Positions 22,479 to 33,922 of a DNA stretch of 64,000 nt are shown piece by piece; position 1 is the first letter of the stretch; the number at the start of each line of letters is the position of its first letter. This stretch comes from Rutidosis leptorrhynchoides (taxonomy: Eukaryota > Streptophyta > Magnoliopsida > Asterales > Asteraceae). The stretch lies in contig NC_092333.1 of the NCBI RefSeq assembly GCF_046630445.1, positions 5,080,501 to 5,144,500 of the forward strand. Reading direction: 5' to 3'. The notes beneath the pieces are model-generated. The model was not told the origin of the DNA, made no database searches, and saw only the letters and a program-made list of their open reading frames with translations. A program made the translations under genes and the position numbers.

Positions 22479-24067
22479 AAATGAACAAAGAAGGGAGAAG
22501 GTTGCTGGTAAAAGAAAGATGAGTCCTGCAGAAGAAGCTGTTGATGATTTAATCAGAAAAACTGCTACTGCAGAAGGAATGTATGTTGAAGATTATTTGT
22601 AGATGATAGAAGAACAAGAGTCAAGGTCTAAAGCTGAGACGTTTGTTTTGAAAAGGCTATAGGAAGAAAGAGAAATGGCTGAAAAATTGAATGATAGATT
22701 TTCCTATAGAGGGTTTGAAGATAATACAATTGTTGATTGTATTTTAAGAAGGAATGATAATGGAGTTGTTAGTATTGAGTTGATTATAGATGATAAAAGC
22801 AAAAGGATAATCAATTTGGATCAGGTGTTCATTTTAGGTTTCTTTGAGTGGAAAGCTATTGCAAGATGTATTAGAAAGATGCAGGAATGGGATTTGAAGC
22901 CAGAGGTTCTTAGAAAAATTCATATGTTAGTTCATGTTTCATATGAACTGGGTATGATAGCAGAAGAAGAATATAAAGGATACTGCAGAGTTCACTCAGA
23001 AGAAGAAAGGACAAAAATTGATGGGGTAAATCTGATTTTTGAAGATGAGAAGCATCCAATGTTTCAGGTTCCAAGTCATGTAAAATTTGAAGATAATGCT
23101 TACTTGCCTGATCCTGAAGGGTTGATGTACAAAGACAGAAGGAACACAGAATGCTTCATAAAAGTTGATAAGTTCAAAGATACACAGCTAAGCCATCTTA
23201 TTGCACTTCTTAAGAAGTGTGAATCTGAACAGAGTTTACCATTCAGAAGAAAATTGGTGGATTTTCTATTTTTAAATTTGACTGAGATTGAAAGTAATTA
23301 AAGTTTGAGGTTTATGAGTGATGTTATTAAGGATGAGCATGCAAAATTTCAGAAGAAAAGAGCACCAAGTGAATCTTCAAGTCAAAGAAAGGGTGGAGGA
23401 AAGAAAAGAAAAAATGTATGATTCTAAGCATTTGAGTCTGTAAGTTTGTTTTTGTATTCACAGACTTGTTAAAGCTTATATTTTTGTTTATATGTTTTGA
23501 CCTCATCAAATAGGGGGAGATTGTTAGGAATTATGTAAATCTGATGAGTCAAAGATTTTGAGTCTGTATTATTTGAGTCTGTAAATTTAGAGTCTGTAAA
23601 ATTAGAGTCTGTAATATTTAGAGTCTGGAAGTTTGAAGAATACAGACTCTGCTCAACAAGAAATACAGATTCTATCGATATTGAACAAAGATCAAGATCA
23701 AATCAAATACGCGTGAAGTAAATTAAGATAAGATTGAAGAGATTACATCAAAGCGAATATCTCTGATTTCTAGGAAAAGATAATTGAAGAGATTTGAATT
23801 ATATTGTTTCCTTATATTTTGCTATGGTTGTTTAGGAATTGATTCGATAAGATTTGAGAAGCTCGTTTCTAAAATCTATAAATAGGGAACATGTAATTCA
23901 TTCCAATTCGTCAATTTCAATAACAATTTTCTTCTCTATTGTTTCATTCTCTTTGTGTTAATTCATTTGAAAAGTTCAATCGATTCCGTACTTTATAACC
24001 TAGTTGTTATTCTGTTCAATTGATCTTATATAAACGTTCTAGGTTGTTGATTGTGGACCAACTAACA
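22479..24067 (+). mobile_element. Copia tail and LTR, unit 2 copy
   Basis: Copy of 17161-18748: a charged 208-codon frame (22675-23301), polypurine tract at 23510-23521 and LTR 23522-24067. Arisen by segmental duplication, not by a second insertion. Fossil. Confidence 0.85.
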
Positions 24068-25051
24068 GAATGTGATACAAATTAGGTTTTGGGGGAAGAT
24101 AAAAACAAATTATGTACGTCGAGGGTTTGAGTGCATGCAATGTTTTCCATAATATTTAGGACCGTGATTGGCAAGTGGCGTGTTGAGGAGCGGGGTGAGT
24201 GCTTGAGGCTGACGGTAATTTGGGAGATGAAAGAATTATTGTGATCGTTCTTGGTACATATTTTTTCTATTGCCTGTGATTTCCGTTAAATGCATTAATA
24301 GTTATGACTTAAAGAATCTTGTACACTAATAAGTTCATCCTAAAGATGTTTGGATTTTGTTGATGTTTTGGCAGAGTTCGATATCACTAGAGACTGGTCA
24401 TTTTTAACCAGTTTATATGATCAACGGGTATGATCACAGAATAACCCCATTGGACCACTTTCACAAAGTAAAGTAAAATATAAAAGGGTAAACAGACACG
24501 GTCTCCATTTACATGTTACCCAGGGAGGACAATCATTTTTACTCAAATATATGTGGCTTAACCACCTAGTCATCTTGTGACTATTTTCGACCTTTTCTTT
24601 AACCACTTCAAGATGTGCTGCTAACGAGGTTTGCACTTAGAGACCTTTTATGTAAATAATGCCAAAGTTATCTTGTGAAGTTTAATCACTTTATATTAAG
24701 TATGTACAAATTACATCTTTTTACATCTAGTTACAAAAGCTACAAGGGATTCCCAGAATACTATGTGACAGAATCAGTTTCGTTTCTTTTGATCCTGTCT
24801 ACAATATACATTTTAATGGGCGAGAGCCAACAAAAAAAAAAAATTTTGTTATGCTTGATATTGGAGCATATTGTTACATGAATATGAAGGATATGTTGTT
24901 TAAATATGTAATATTCAAGCAATCCAAAAACAAGAAAATTCCTCACTCGATATCAATCTTCAACAACATTGATCTCAGATTCATCTTGTGATGTGCTAAA
25001 CACGGTAGCTGGTGATCGCATAGGAGATGAAAAGAACGGTTTGGGTGGGAC
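24068..25051. other. Gene-free stretch between Copia LTR and kinase 3' end, unit 2
   Basis: Duplicate of 18749-19732, including the 92-bp segment resembling the UFD1 upstream region. No gene seen. Confidence 0.6.
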
Positions 25052-27146
25052 TTACAACGTTTCTATGCTTCCCTCTAACATTTCAATAACTTCACCAATC
25101 GAGGGTCTTTGTGTTGGATCGGTTTGTATGCACCACAGACCAACTATCGTCATCTTTCTTGCATAATCATTTTCTTCAGCAGTCGATATGTCATCTAATA
25201 GAAAACCTTCCTTGTCAAGATGACTGTAAATCCAATAAGGAAAATATATCTCACTTGTTCGTCCAGAACCAACGCATGCATCAACATTCTTTCGTCCCCC
25301 AACCATTTCTAGTATAAGCATCCCATAACTGTATACATCCGATTTATGTGACACTCCTCCAAAGTTTCTATTAAAAACTTCCGGAGCAATATTCCCAATG
25401 GTGCCTCTAGCCTCGAGCATAGAAACGATACTTTCCTTTCTTGAATATAACTTTGCAAGCCCAAAATCCGCGATTTTTGGGCAAAAATCTTCATCGAGTA
25501 GGATGTTATGTGGCTTAATGTCAAGATGCAAAATACGGGTGGTGCAGCCACGATGCAAGTAATCAAGGCCTTGTGCTACTCCAACTGCTATATGGTACAA
25601 CTCTTCTACTCCTATATGTTCGCGTGTTGTCTTCAAAGGAACATGTTCACTATGTATAAACTTCTCTAAGGATCCATTTGGCATGAACTCGTACACAAGC
25701 GCTCTTTCTTTGTAGTCGTAACAAAATCCTAGTAGAGTAACGATATTAACGTGAGAAGTCCTGCCGATGCTAGCAACTTCGTTTATAAATTCTTGTCCAC
25801 TTGCTTTTGATGAGTTTAATACTTTTACTGCCACAAGACGACCATCCGATAGCTTTCCTTTAAACACGGTTCCAAAACCTCCTTTTCCTAATAAAACCTG
25901 AAACGAGTTTGTCATTTTCTTAATATCAACATACTTGTACCTTTTCGTGCTTAAGGATCCATATTGAGTGATAAACGCCTCAACACTTTTGTATTCCTCG
26001 GTTTTTGGCTTTAACGAGTGTACGCAGTTTCTCGGTGAGCATTTCATAAGGCAACATATGATGATAATGAACACGATTGATAGTGCAGCATAAAAACTTC
26101 CTATAACTGTGACAATGAAAATGCTTACTGAGTTACTGGTTGTGTAAAAACACTTGAAAATCATTTTATATTCACAATCAGTTATCAGAAATGAAACTTA
26201 CGTATTTTTGGTCTCCAATTTACTCTGTCACCTGCAATGCAAATATTATATATGATTGTAAGTTGTAATTTAACTAACATAGGTGATGTATTGTAAGTCT
26301 GCCCTTATTAAAAAGAATTAATTAATTCCCGATTAAAGTACCTTTTTTGCAGTATTCCTCGCTAGTCGTACCATCGAGGCAAAAACACAAGAACCTGTTC
26401 GTATTATGTTGACCACATCGTCCATCATTCTGTTCGCACATATCGCAATCCTCCTGATCATCTAGCTTTCCCCAGCGTATCTCAAATCCTTTTTGCATTG
26501 CTATAAAAACGTTTCCCGGGATGAACAAACCGTTCACGGTAATCTGGTCACGGAACACGGCAGTTACCACTTGGTCTTCACACGAATACGCATCCCAATC
26601 AAAATTATCCGTATCAGAATTCCCAATATTAACACACGACGACCTGTTCTTATCATCGTAGGTTAAGCATGGTATTTCAGTTGCAAAGGAAGGGAATTTA
26701 CCAGTACAATTGAAATGAAAACTTCGATTTACGGTTAACGGTGAGAAACTAAAAGGCAGTGTTTCTATATTAATGTTATGGTGCACCCTAGGGCAGGGGT
26801 TGAGGCTAGTTACAACTGTAGAAACATCGTAGTCTACGAGAGTGATACTCGTAGATTCATAAGTTATATTTAGGACAATGTAAGAGTCGTTGCCAAGATA
26901 AATTATGGGATGATCCGTTCCATCGATGATGGAGCAGTTGATTCCAAAGCCATGATAACCGCAGAAGTGGGTGGTGGATTCACCATCACCCAACTCATAG
27001 AAAGGGTAGCTGAAAGTAAGGCCACCGCACTTGAGTGAAGGACAATATGGGGAAATCGAACTGTTAGATTCAATAGCCATTGATTTGTAAAAGAAGAAGA
27101 AGAAGAAGAGGAGGAAGAAAAATGGGACAGGTTTAGACATGGTCAT
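25052..27146 (-). CDS. LRK10L-type receptor-like kinase (right copy, open)
   Basis: Three exons on the minus strand: 27146-26342, 26231-26202 (30 nt) and 26127-25052. All have GT-AG introns and the lengths sum to 1911 nt (636 aa). In order: signal peptide with a Phe/Leu run (from a GAA-type repeat); a cysteine-rich GUB_WAK-like domain (about 33-105: CGGLTFSYPFYELGDG); a WAK-associated domain (about 150-265, ending CGQHNTNRFLCFC); a transmembrane helix near 283-305; and the kinase. Motifs: LGKGGFGTV (P-loop, about 358), Lys380, HLDIKPHN (catalytic Asp481, non-RD type), DFG 499-501, APE. The family (wheat LRK10-like) acts at the plasma membrane, often in pathogen response. Oddity: GTIGNIAPE has Asn524 where the left copy and most kinases have Tyr, so activity is uncertain. 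A MULE terminus lies 184 bp before the start codon. Confidence 0.88.
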
Positions 27147-27330
27147 TGAAATTATGGAATTACAACTACCATAAAATCTACTCCGTATGAATTTAAATAT
27201 TTGAACAGGTAAGTATATTAAATGCCCGTCTGGACGTTATGAAATATAAAGTCGCACGGATTTTTATTCTAAAATGTGTAGCTAATGTTGACTTAAGAAG
27301 AATGTTTTAGATTTATGGTTATTTATATTT
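27147..27330 (-). promoter_or_regulatory. Short remaining kinase promoter/leader next to the MULE
   Basis: Only 184 bp separate the start codon from the MULE end. The stretch holds AT-rich sequence (ATTTAAATATTT) but no convincing TATA box at a usual distance. In the left copy the same 184 bp (21828-22011) precede the same MULE end. Confidence 0.4.
27322..27330. repeat. 9-bp target-site duplication of the MULE, left
   Basis: TTTATATTT, repeated exactly at 31764-31772. Nine bases is the usual size for Mutator-like elements. Confidence 0.9.
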
Positions 27331-27510
27331 GACAAAATTTCTTCGATGGTCCTTGAACTTTGTACAAAACAAGGTGGGTAACCTTAAACTATTTTTTTAA
27401 CCTTGTTGACCTCGATCTTTTCAGTTATTTCACGGATGACCTTGTATTTAACTATCGTCAAAAAATTTCTGTTAAGTCTCCTCAAGTAAAATACACATGA
27501 GGGGTATTTT
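27331..27510 (+). repeat. MULE left terminal inverted repeat
   Basis: Matches the reverse complement of 31580-31763 with moderate divergence, starting CGATGGTCCTTGAACTTTGT against CGATGGTCCTTAAACTTTGT. Copies of part of it lie at 22012-22191. Confidence 0.85.
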
Positions 27511-27797
27511 CGTCACTTGTACTCTTAGAGTTAATTGTTAAAACCTATGGTGATCTGTACGTGCACAATTAATAACATATATGGGCTTGTAACAAATAAC
27601 TTCCAATTACATATTGAAACTGCAAGCCTCATTCGTTCTTAACCCTAGTAGCCTGTGACGATAATATTTTTTTTTAACAGCACCTACAACAAATTCTAAA
27701 AACTCGTTACTTGTAATCTGCATAATGTTGATCGAAAATTATTATGGGATTCGATCAGAGTATGGAATTGATACGTTGAAGGAATTATATGGTATTC
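27468..27797 (+). repeat. Third, partial duplication unit (MULE left-end segment)
   Basis: 330 bp nearly identical to 16831-17160 and 22149-22478. Unlike those it continues into MULE sequence, which shows this is the source. Shares with unit 2 a G that differs from the C in unit 1 (position 17088). Confidence 0.88.
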
Positions 27798-27924
27798 TTA
27801 TTCTTCTACTTTTTTGTTTATAATTTTAAAAATGTTTATCAATTCTTTACGTATGTTTTGATTAAATATACTATTATATTGAGGTTCTTTTATTCGTTTA
27901 TGTTGTGCAGATGAATCTCCATCA

Positions 27925-29136
27925 ATGTTTACACTTAAGTTACATCATGGTGGTACTTTCATCAAACAACCCGGGTCAGAATACGTGAATGGTAAGGTTG
28001 AGTTTTTTGATGGTGTTGATAGTTTAGTGTTATCTGTGCAAGATGTTACTGAAAGTATAGTCAACTTGGGGTATGATATGAGTAAGATGATGTACTACCA
28101 CTTTCTTATACCTGAATATGATATGAATAATGGATTACATCCTTTTGCTAATGAAGAAGATGTCAATGTTTTAAAGAGTTATGTTGAAAAGCATAAGGAA
28201 ATTAGCATGTTTGTTGAATATGATGAACTTCTTGGAGTTAGTCAAGTTAGTTGTTTAGATGAATTACAAACTCAAGTTCCTAGTGCTAATGATCATCCAG
28301 TAGAAGAACATATCACTGAAATAAAAAAGAATGCACAAAATGATAGTGAAGATGATGTTTACATAGTGGACCAAGACAATAACTTTGATAATGATGACAT
28401 AGACATGAGTGATTTTAATTTTGCTATAGATAAGGATTGTGAGTACATGGGTAATGGTAGCATCATAATCCCAGAAGTTGACCAAAAACAGAAATCTATT
28501 GTCATTGAGGAGTTGGATAATGATCAGTTTGAAAGTGATACAGAATGTGTAAATGTTGATGATCTAATAAGAAAGAAAAAAATAAGTGAACAAAGTCTGC
28601 AAGATAGACCTGAAGGTGATGTTAACAATATTTTTTTTTATGTTGGACAAGAGTTTGGTACACGAGAAGAAGTCAAAGATCTTGTAAGAATGCATGCAGT
28701 TGAAACTAGGAGGCAACTAGTATTTGTCAAGAATGAAGGGGACAGAATTAGAGCTGGTTGTGTTGGAGAATTAGATCCGTTACTAGTTGCAAAACCAAAT
28801 GTTTGTGTCGGGAAATTTGACAATTACAGTATAGGTCAATCTTCAAAGAATGTTAAAAAGGTAGTTAAGAAAGAAAAGGGAAAGGAGGTTAAGGAAAGTG
28901 ATGAGAAAAAGAAGACTTGGAGGAAAAGAGTTTTGAAGAGGGATTGTGAATGGGTTCTATATCTATCAAAATCAGTGAACACAGAAACATGGGTAGTGAA
29001 AACATACAAACCTGAACATACTTGCCTTAAATCTAGAAAAATAAAACAATGCACCTATGGTTTTCTTGCCAAAAATCTAGTTGATCAGATTCCTACCAAC
29101 CCAAAAATTCCACCATCTGCTGTCAAATCTAGTTGA
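27925..29136 (+). pseudogene. mudrA-like transposase, N-terminal part
   Basis: 403-codon frame beginning shortly after a splice-acceptor-like GTTGTGCAG. It shows the N-terminal layout of MuDR-type transposases: MFTLKLHHGGTF, a GYDMSKMMYYHFLIP segment, a long acidic region, then GQEFGTREEVKDLVRMHAVETRR (MuDR DBD-like), CEWVLYLS and TYKPEHTC, the zinc-binding domain that precedes the catalytic core. It stops where the DDE domain should begin (IPTNPKIPPSAV). The catalytic domain is deleted; the C-terminal part follows at once in another frame at about 29145. Confidence 0.85.
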
Positions 29137-29139
29137 TCT

Positions 29140-29635
29140 GATGTTTCAGGTTAATGGGCCACACAATGAGCAAGTAGTAGTTGATATGGGTCAAAGAATT
29201 TGTGCTTGCAGAAGATGGGAACTCACAGGTATTCCATGTAAACATGGTGTTGCTTGTATTTGGAATATGGGTAGAAACGATCCAGATGTTTCTAGACCAG
29301 AGGCTTGGGTTCACGAAGTTCATTACTTGAAAAGGTGGTATGACACTTACCATTTCACTATTACTCCAATTAATGGAAGGAAATTTTGGCCTAAGTCTAC
29401 TGAAAGAACCAAAATATTACCACCTAAAAATGTTGCTAAACCTGGTAGACCAAAGAAGAATCGAAGGAAAGGATTACATGAGAATGATGAAGTTGTTTCA
29501 AAGGGTAAGTTGTCAAAAAAAGGACAGGTAATTCAATGTGGCAATTGCAAGGAATTTGGACATAATCGAAGGGGATGCACGAATAAAGTGGTGGTTGATC
29601 AAGCAAGTGGATCAAAGAGGAAATCAATGGCTTAG
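29140..29635 (+). pseudogene. mudrA-like transposase, C-terminal part (SWIM and CCHC)
   Basis: Carries a SWIM-type zinc finger (CACRRWELTGIPCKHGVACI), the typical YLKRWYDTYHFTITPINGRKFWP stretch, a basic KPGRPKKNRRK tract and a C-terminal CCHC knuckle (CGNCKEFGHNRRGC). This is the normal tail of MuDR-type transposases. It lies in a different frame from the N-terminal part because the DDE core between them is missing. Confidence 0.85.
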
Positions 29636-29789
29636 TCAAGTGTTGGTCTGTTTAACATGTTTGTTTTTGATATTTTGTTTAATTTTTAATTGTTTTTGAT
29701 TATATTGAACATGTTTGGATTATGTGATCTTTTGGTATTTTCTTGGATTTTAATGATTATGTGATCTTTTGGTATTTTCTTGAATCAAC

Positions 29790-30070
29790 GAATCTGTCAA
29801 AATAAGTGAGCTGAAACTTTCAAAATGAATCAAAAGAAACTGTCAAAATGGGTCAGGTGATACTGTCAAGAGGGGTCAGCTGAAACAATGTCAAAATGGG
29901 TCATTTTGTTATAAAAGTCAAATTGGGTCAAACAGTTGGGTCAAACTGTGCTGTCAGTCTAAATAAAAGTCAAATTGGGTCAAACAGTTAAGTCAAACAG
30001 CTGGGTAAAAAAGTTGGATCAAACAGTTGGGTCAATTTTGATAAAAGCCAAATTGGGTCAAACAATATAA
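29790..30070 (+). repeat. Degenerate GTCAAATTGGGTCAAACAG-like repeats in the MULE
   Basis: Many imperfect copies of words such as GTCAAATTGGGTCAAACAG and TGTCAAAATGGGTCA, at irregular spacing of about 20-40 bp. The repeats lie between the transposase tail and the middle of the element. No coding sense. Confidence 0.7.
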
Positions 30071-30766
30071 ATTTGACTTATGGATGTGCAATTTATTGCA
30101 AACTGTCAGAAAATTGATGGCAAAGTGTATTTGGCTTTAAAGATTTTTATTTGTTTTCAAAGTGTAAATAGCCTACAAATTGCAACTTTAAGTATATTTA
30201 GCCTGTCAAATTGTATAAATTGTATTTAGACTTCAAAGTTTATTTATACTTGAAGTATGTGTATTTAATATCAAAGGTCTAAAAAGTGATGTCAATTGAC
30301 TTCAAAATGTGTTTGACACCAAAGTAAAGTTGTAAAAGTGTATTGCACACTTTGGTGTCATACTCTCAAATGACTAACTGTATTTTAATTATAACTATAA
30401 ATAAATTATATAGTTATAAAAAAAGAGTGGCTTCCAAATAAATAGTGTGTCAAACTGTTTTGTGATCGTTATGACCATTCTTGAAGTCAAAGAAGGTCAA
30501 ACAATTTGAATTCTGCAATTTTGTCCATGATGGGCAACTTTTATGTCAATCAACTTCAACAAATTTAACATCCAATATTAAATAACAAAGTAGACAATTT
30601 CAATAGCAAAATATTTCATTAATATAGATCAAGATATTACATTGATAATCATACATACATAGTGACAAAACTTGACTATCAATGTACATACTTAAACGCC
30701 TACTTCAAATCATCAGAAATCAACTAACAACCCCAAATTTAAACATGTACACATACAAAGCGAACA

Positions 30767-31340
30767 CTACCCAACTACAAGAATACAAAACTTCCACTTA
30801 GTTGCCACCATTTCAGCGTTTTTAACTTTTACTTCTGTTGCATTCTTTGACTTGAGCAACCCTGGAATAATCATCGACGAACGTTCAGATATTGGTGGAT
30901 CAATCCAACCAACAAACCTACAAGTGAACTCCTTAAACAACCAACATAACCATTGAACAAAGTCTGAAATCGAACAAAAGCAGAAATGTAGTAAACCCAA
31001 AAAGCAAAAGTAACATCTTAAGCTAGTTAACAAAAACACACCTTAGGGGGCTATCATGTCCCTTTTTCCATGAAACGGAGTCCGTCTTTCCACAGGCGAC
31101 ACATCTCTTACCCAACTTTTCGTTCAGCTCATCCTTTTGAGGTTGTCATAGATGCTTTTGCTAGCTTCTCGATCAAAAATAAAATCATCACCATATGATA
31201 TACAAAATATTTGAAACCATTGATGAGAAACCAATTGATCAACAAACTATCATTTCGAATTCGAATTAGGGTCTTGATTTTAGGGGATGATTGAAAATTA
31301 GGGTTTTAAGTTTGGGGGTCGTTTGAGAATGACGAAAGGG
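30767..31340 (-). pseudogene. Second MULE ORF, GRF-zinc-finger-like (uncertain)
   Basis: The minus-strand frame at 31039-30767 contains CRFVGWIDPPISERSSMIIPGLL, similar to the C-terminal part of plant GRF-type zinc-finger ORFs found in MULEs and nearby repeats. Upstream (about 31110-31040) RCVACGKTDSVSWKKGHDSP resembles a CX2C half of such a finger. Splice-like sites (TTCGATTTCAG before 30968) suggest exons. It may be decayed; the function in the element is unknown. Confidence 0.45.
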
Positions 31341-31579
31341 AGTTGATACTTCCTACATTCAATTTTATTCTTCCACCATTAAATATCATTTAATGCAGTT
31401 TTCCAGTAATACCTCTTGATAAGTTGTAACAAGATATTTGTGTAAACCTTTTATTAAGGGTATATTAGTTATAGTAAAAGAAATGGTGAAAATATCGATC
31501 CCATGACAAATAATAACAAATAAAGATTGATGTATACAAAACGGTTTGTAAAAGCTGATAAAAAGAATCTTTTTTAAGG

Positions 31580-31763
31580 AACCAAATTACCCCTCACGTG
31601 TTACACATGTGAACCAACTTAACGTTTTGTAGTTAACGATTGTTAATTACAAGGTCATTCATGGACTTTCTCAAAAGATTGGGGTCAACCAAGTTAAAAA
31701 ATTAGTTTAAAGTTACCTACATCGTTTAGTACAAAGTTTAAGGACCATCGAAAAAATTTTGTC
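31580..31763 (-). repeat. MULE right terminal inverted repeat
   Basis: Reverse complement pairs with 27331-27510. Followed by the 9-bp duplication TTTATATTT (31764-31772). Confidence 0.85.
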
Positions 31764-31772
31764 TTTATATTT

Positions 31773-33891
31773 TGTATCTATTTTCAATTTATAAGCATGA
31801 CACGTGCGCAAGTAAGAACTAAAAACTAGAAACAAGTAACTAAAAACTAAAAGGCAATATAAAAATTAAAGTAAATGATAAGACCATGAATAACAAGCTC
31901 GTGTTAGGCTCATGTGCATCTACCACACCCCTAAAAAGGCATGTTGGTGGTCATATTTGATGAGCGTGCTCGTTGGTTGCACGGGGAGGTTCAAGAGCGT
32001 GTAGGCAACGTGGTTGTTTTTGAGTGATCATTTTTTAAATTTTATCTCTCTTTTTTCCCAACTTCTAATCGTATTTTAAGATATCACTCAATGACTCAAT
32101 ACGTTATTCAACACACCACTTCATTATTTACCAGTTTACTAGCACGTCTGTTAAATACCTCAACCCACCCCTCAACACGCCATTTTTGAGCATTGTTAAA
32201 AATTGTCTAACAATGTTAAAGATAATAATAATCAAATCAGATCGGATGCTATTTAATGTATTTGTTATCGTCGTTGTTTCTCCATATTATTATGGCAAAG
32301 ACTTTTGACTTTTCAGTCTTCTCTTAACAGCACTGCTTAAAAATAAAGAATTTTCAAATGATATTATTAGTAAAGAAGGTTCCTTTATAATAAAATAATA
32401 AACAACAAGAAACCCAAATCTCACACGTGTGGGTATGGGTAGTTAAGACGTAAACAATTGTTCCACAATCTTAGAATAAAGAGAAGACATTTCTTCACTC
32501 AGAGTGAAACACCCGAAGAGTAGAAAAAGTCCTCCTTTCAATATTCTAAAAATATTGCTTAAAATAATAAACATTTGTTTTAAATAAAAGTTGAAATTGA
32601 AAATATCGTAGAACAAACCTCTAACAAAATAGGATGCATCCCCTGTTTCAACCAACAAAAAACCTACTCCTTATTTTTTTTCGAAAATAACGAATACTCA
32701 TATAAAAACAAAGTTGTTTTAATTTTCAAATGAAAACGCCCTTAGCAAGGAATACAAAAGGACATGGAGAAAACAGAGAAGCTCACACCTAGAAAACAGT
32801 CATCTAAACAAAAACTATCTATAATCGAGTCTCCCTAACATTCCGAAAAAACTATAAACATACTAATTAAACAAAGGGTTATGCCTTATGTGTAAACATG
32901 AATATTAAATATTAATATTAATATTAATGAAATATCTATATTATTGATTATTGATTTATGTTTATATTACATAAATTGTAAATTAATAATGCATGTGAAG
33001 TTTTGCGTTAGTGATGGTATATATTTGAGCATAACTTAGCTTCTTGATTTCCATGCTTCTTCAGATTATTTATTTTCTTTTTAGCTATGTAGTGATAATG
33101 AGTAGCTCGTGTTAGCCAAATGTTTACGCCTTCTCATCTGGTTACAATTACCTCTAATCACACTACGTTGTTCTTAGTGTTTTTAAAAAAAAATAAAAAA
33201 ATAAAAAAAAAAGCCACGTTGTGATGATATTTTATGACTCAACTATAACCCATGTTTGGTTTAAGCATGAAATTTGATATCCATAGTCGAACTAAAGTTA
33301 GTGCCTATTATAGCATCACTAAACTAATAGTGTATTGTTTGTTTACATTTAGTAGGGCATTATTTGATTGATTCGCACTGGGCATCAATATTCTCAGGAC
33401 CGGCCCTGATAATTGGATGTAGATTGTTTAATATGCATTTTAGGTTTTGATGAAATGTTCAGCTGACGAGTTTTTTAGTAGGACTTTGTGGTTCCACGGG
33501 TCATTAATCTAAATAACTTTAGCATTTACGTTCATTTAATACTTAAAACATATCATTAAACTGTTTCGTTTAAACAAACTCGTGGTTCCACGGGTCATTT
33601 TACTAGTAGAGTTATAATCCTGGAATCGTCACTTTCCAATTTTATCTAATTCTACTCTTTGATATATATTCCCTATCATGCTTACTTTTTTTCTTTATCG
33701 ACAACGGCAATTTCGTTGTAGTTATACTGCCGATATGTTTCGAAAGAAATTTGAAAAAAAATCCTATGGACGACTGGGAATTAATACTCCATGAAGTTGA
33801 CGATGGGGGGATGCATGCCTCTTGGACCAGAAGAAGAAGTAAACCAATTGCTTTGCTTGCTTCTAGTATTTTACTTATCATCATAGATGCG

Positions 33892-33922
<31 letters not shown>

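Larger units (their letters stand above)
22149..27467. repeat. Tandem segmental duplication, unit 2 (5319 bp)
   Basis: Second head-to-tail copy of 16831-22148. Its right boundary continues into the parent MULE at 27468. Confidence 0.93.
27331..31763. mobile_element. MULE (Mutator-like DNA transposon), internally deleted
   Basis: 4433 bp with long terminal inverted repeats (about 180 bp each) and a perfect 9-bp duplication. The plus strand carries the start and end of a mudrA-like transposase with the catalytic core missing. The minus strand carries a second, partly recognisable ORF. Ends are GACAAAAT at left and ATTTTGTC at right. It cannot make a working transposase but could be moved by a relative. 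It is the parent of the 330- and 467-bp fragments in the duplicated units. Confidence 0.88.

Noticed and set aside
32150-32200. Similarity of a CAACACGCCA-type word to 18853-18885
   Set aside because: Only about 25 bp alike on opposite strands. Too short to call a shared element without a search.
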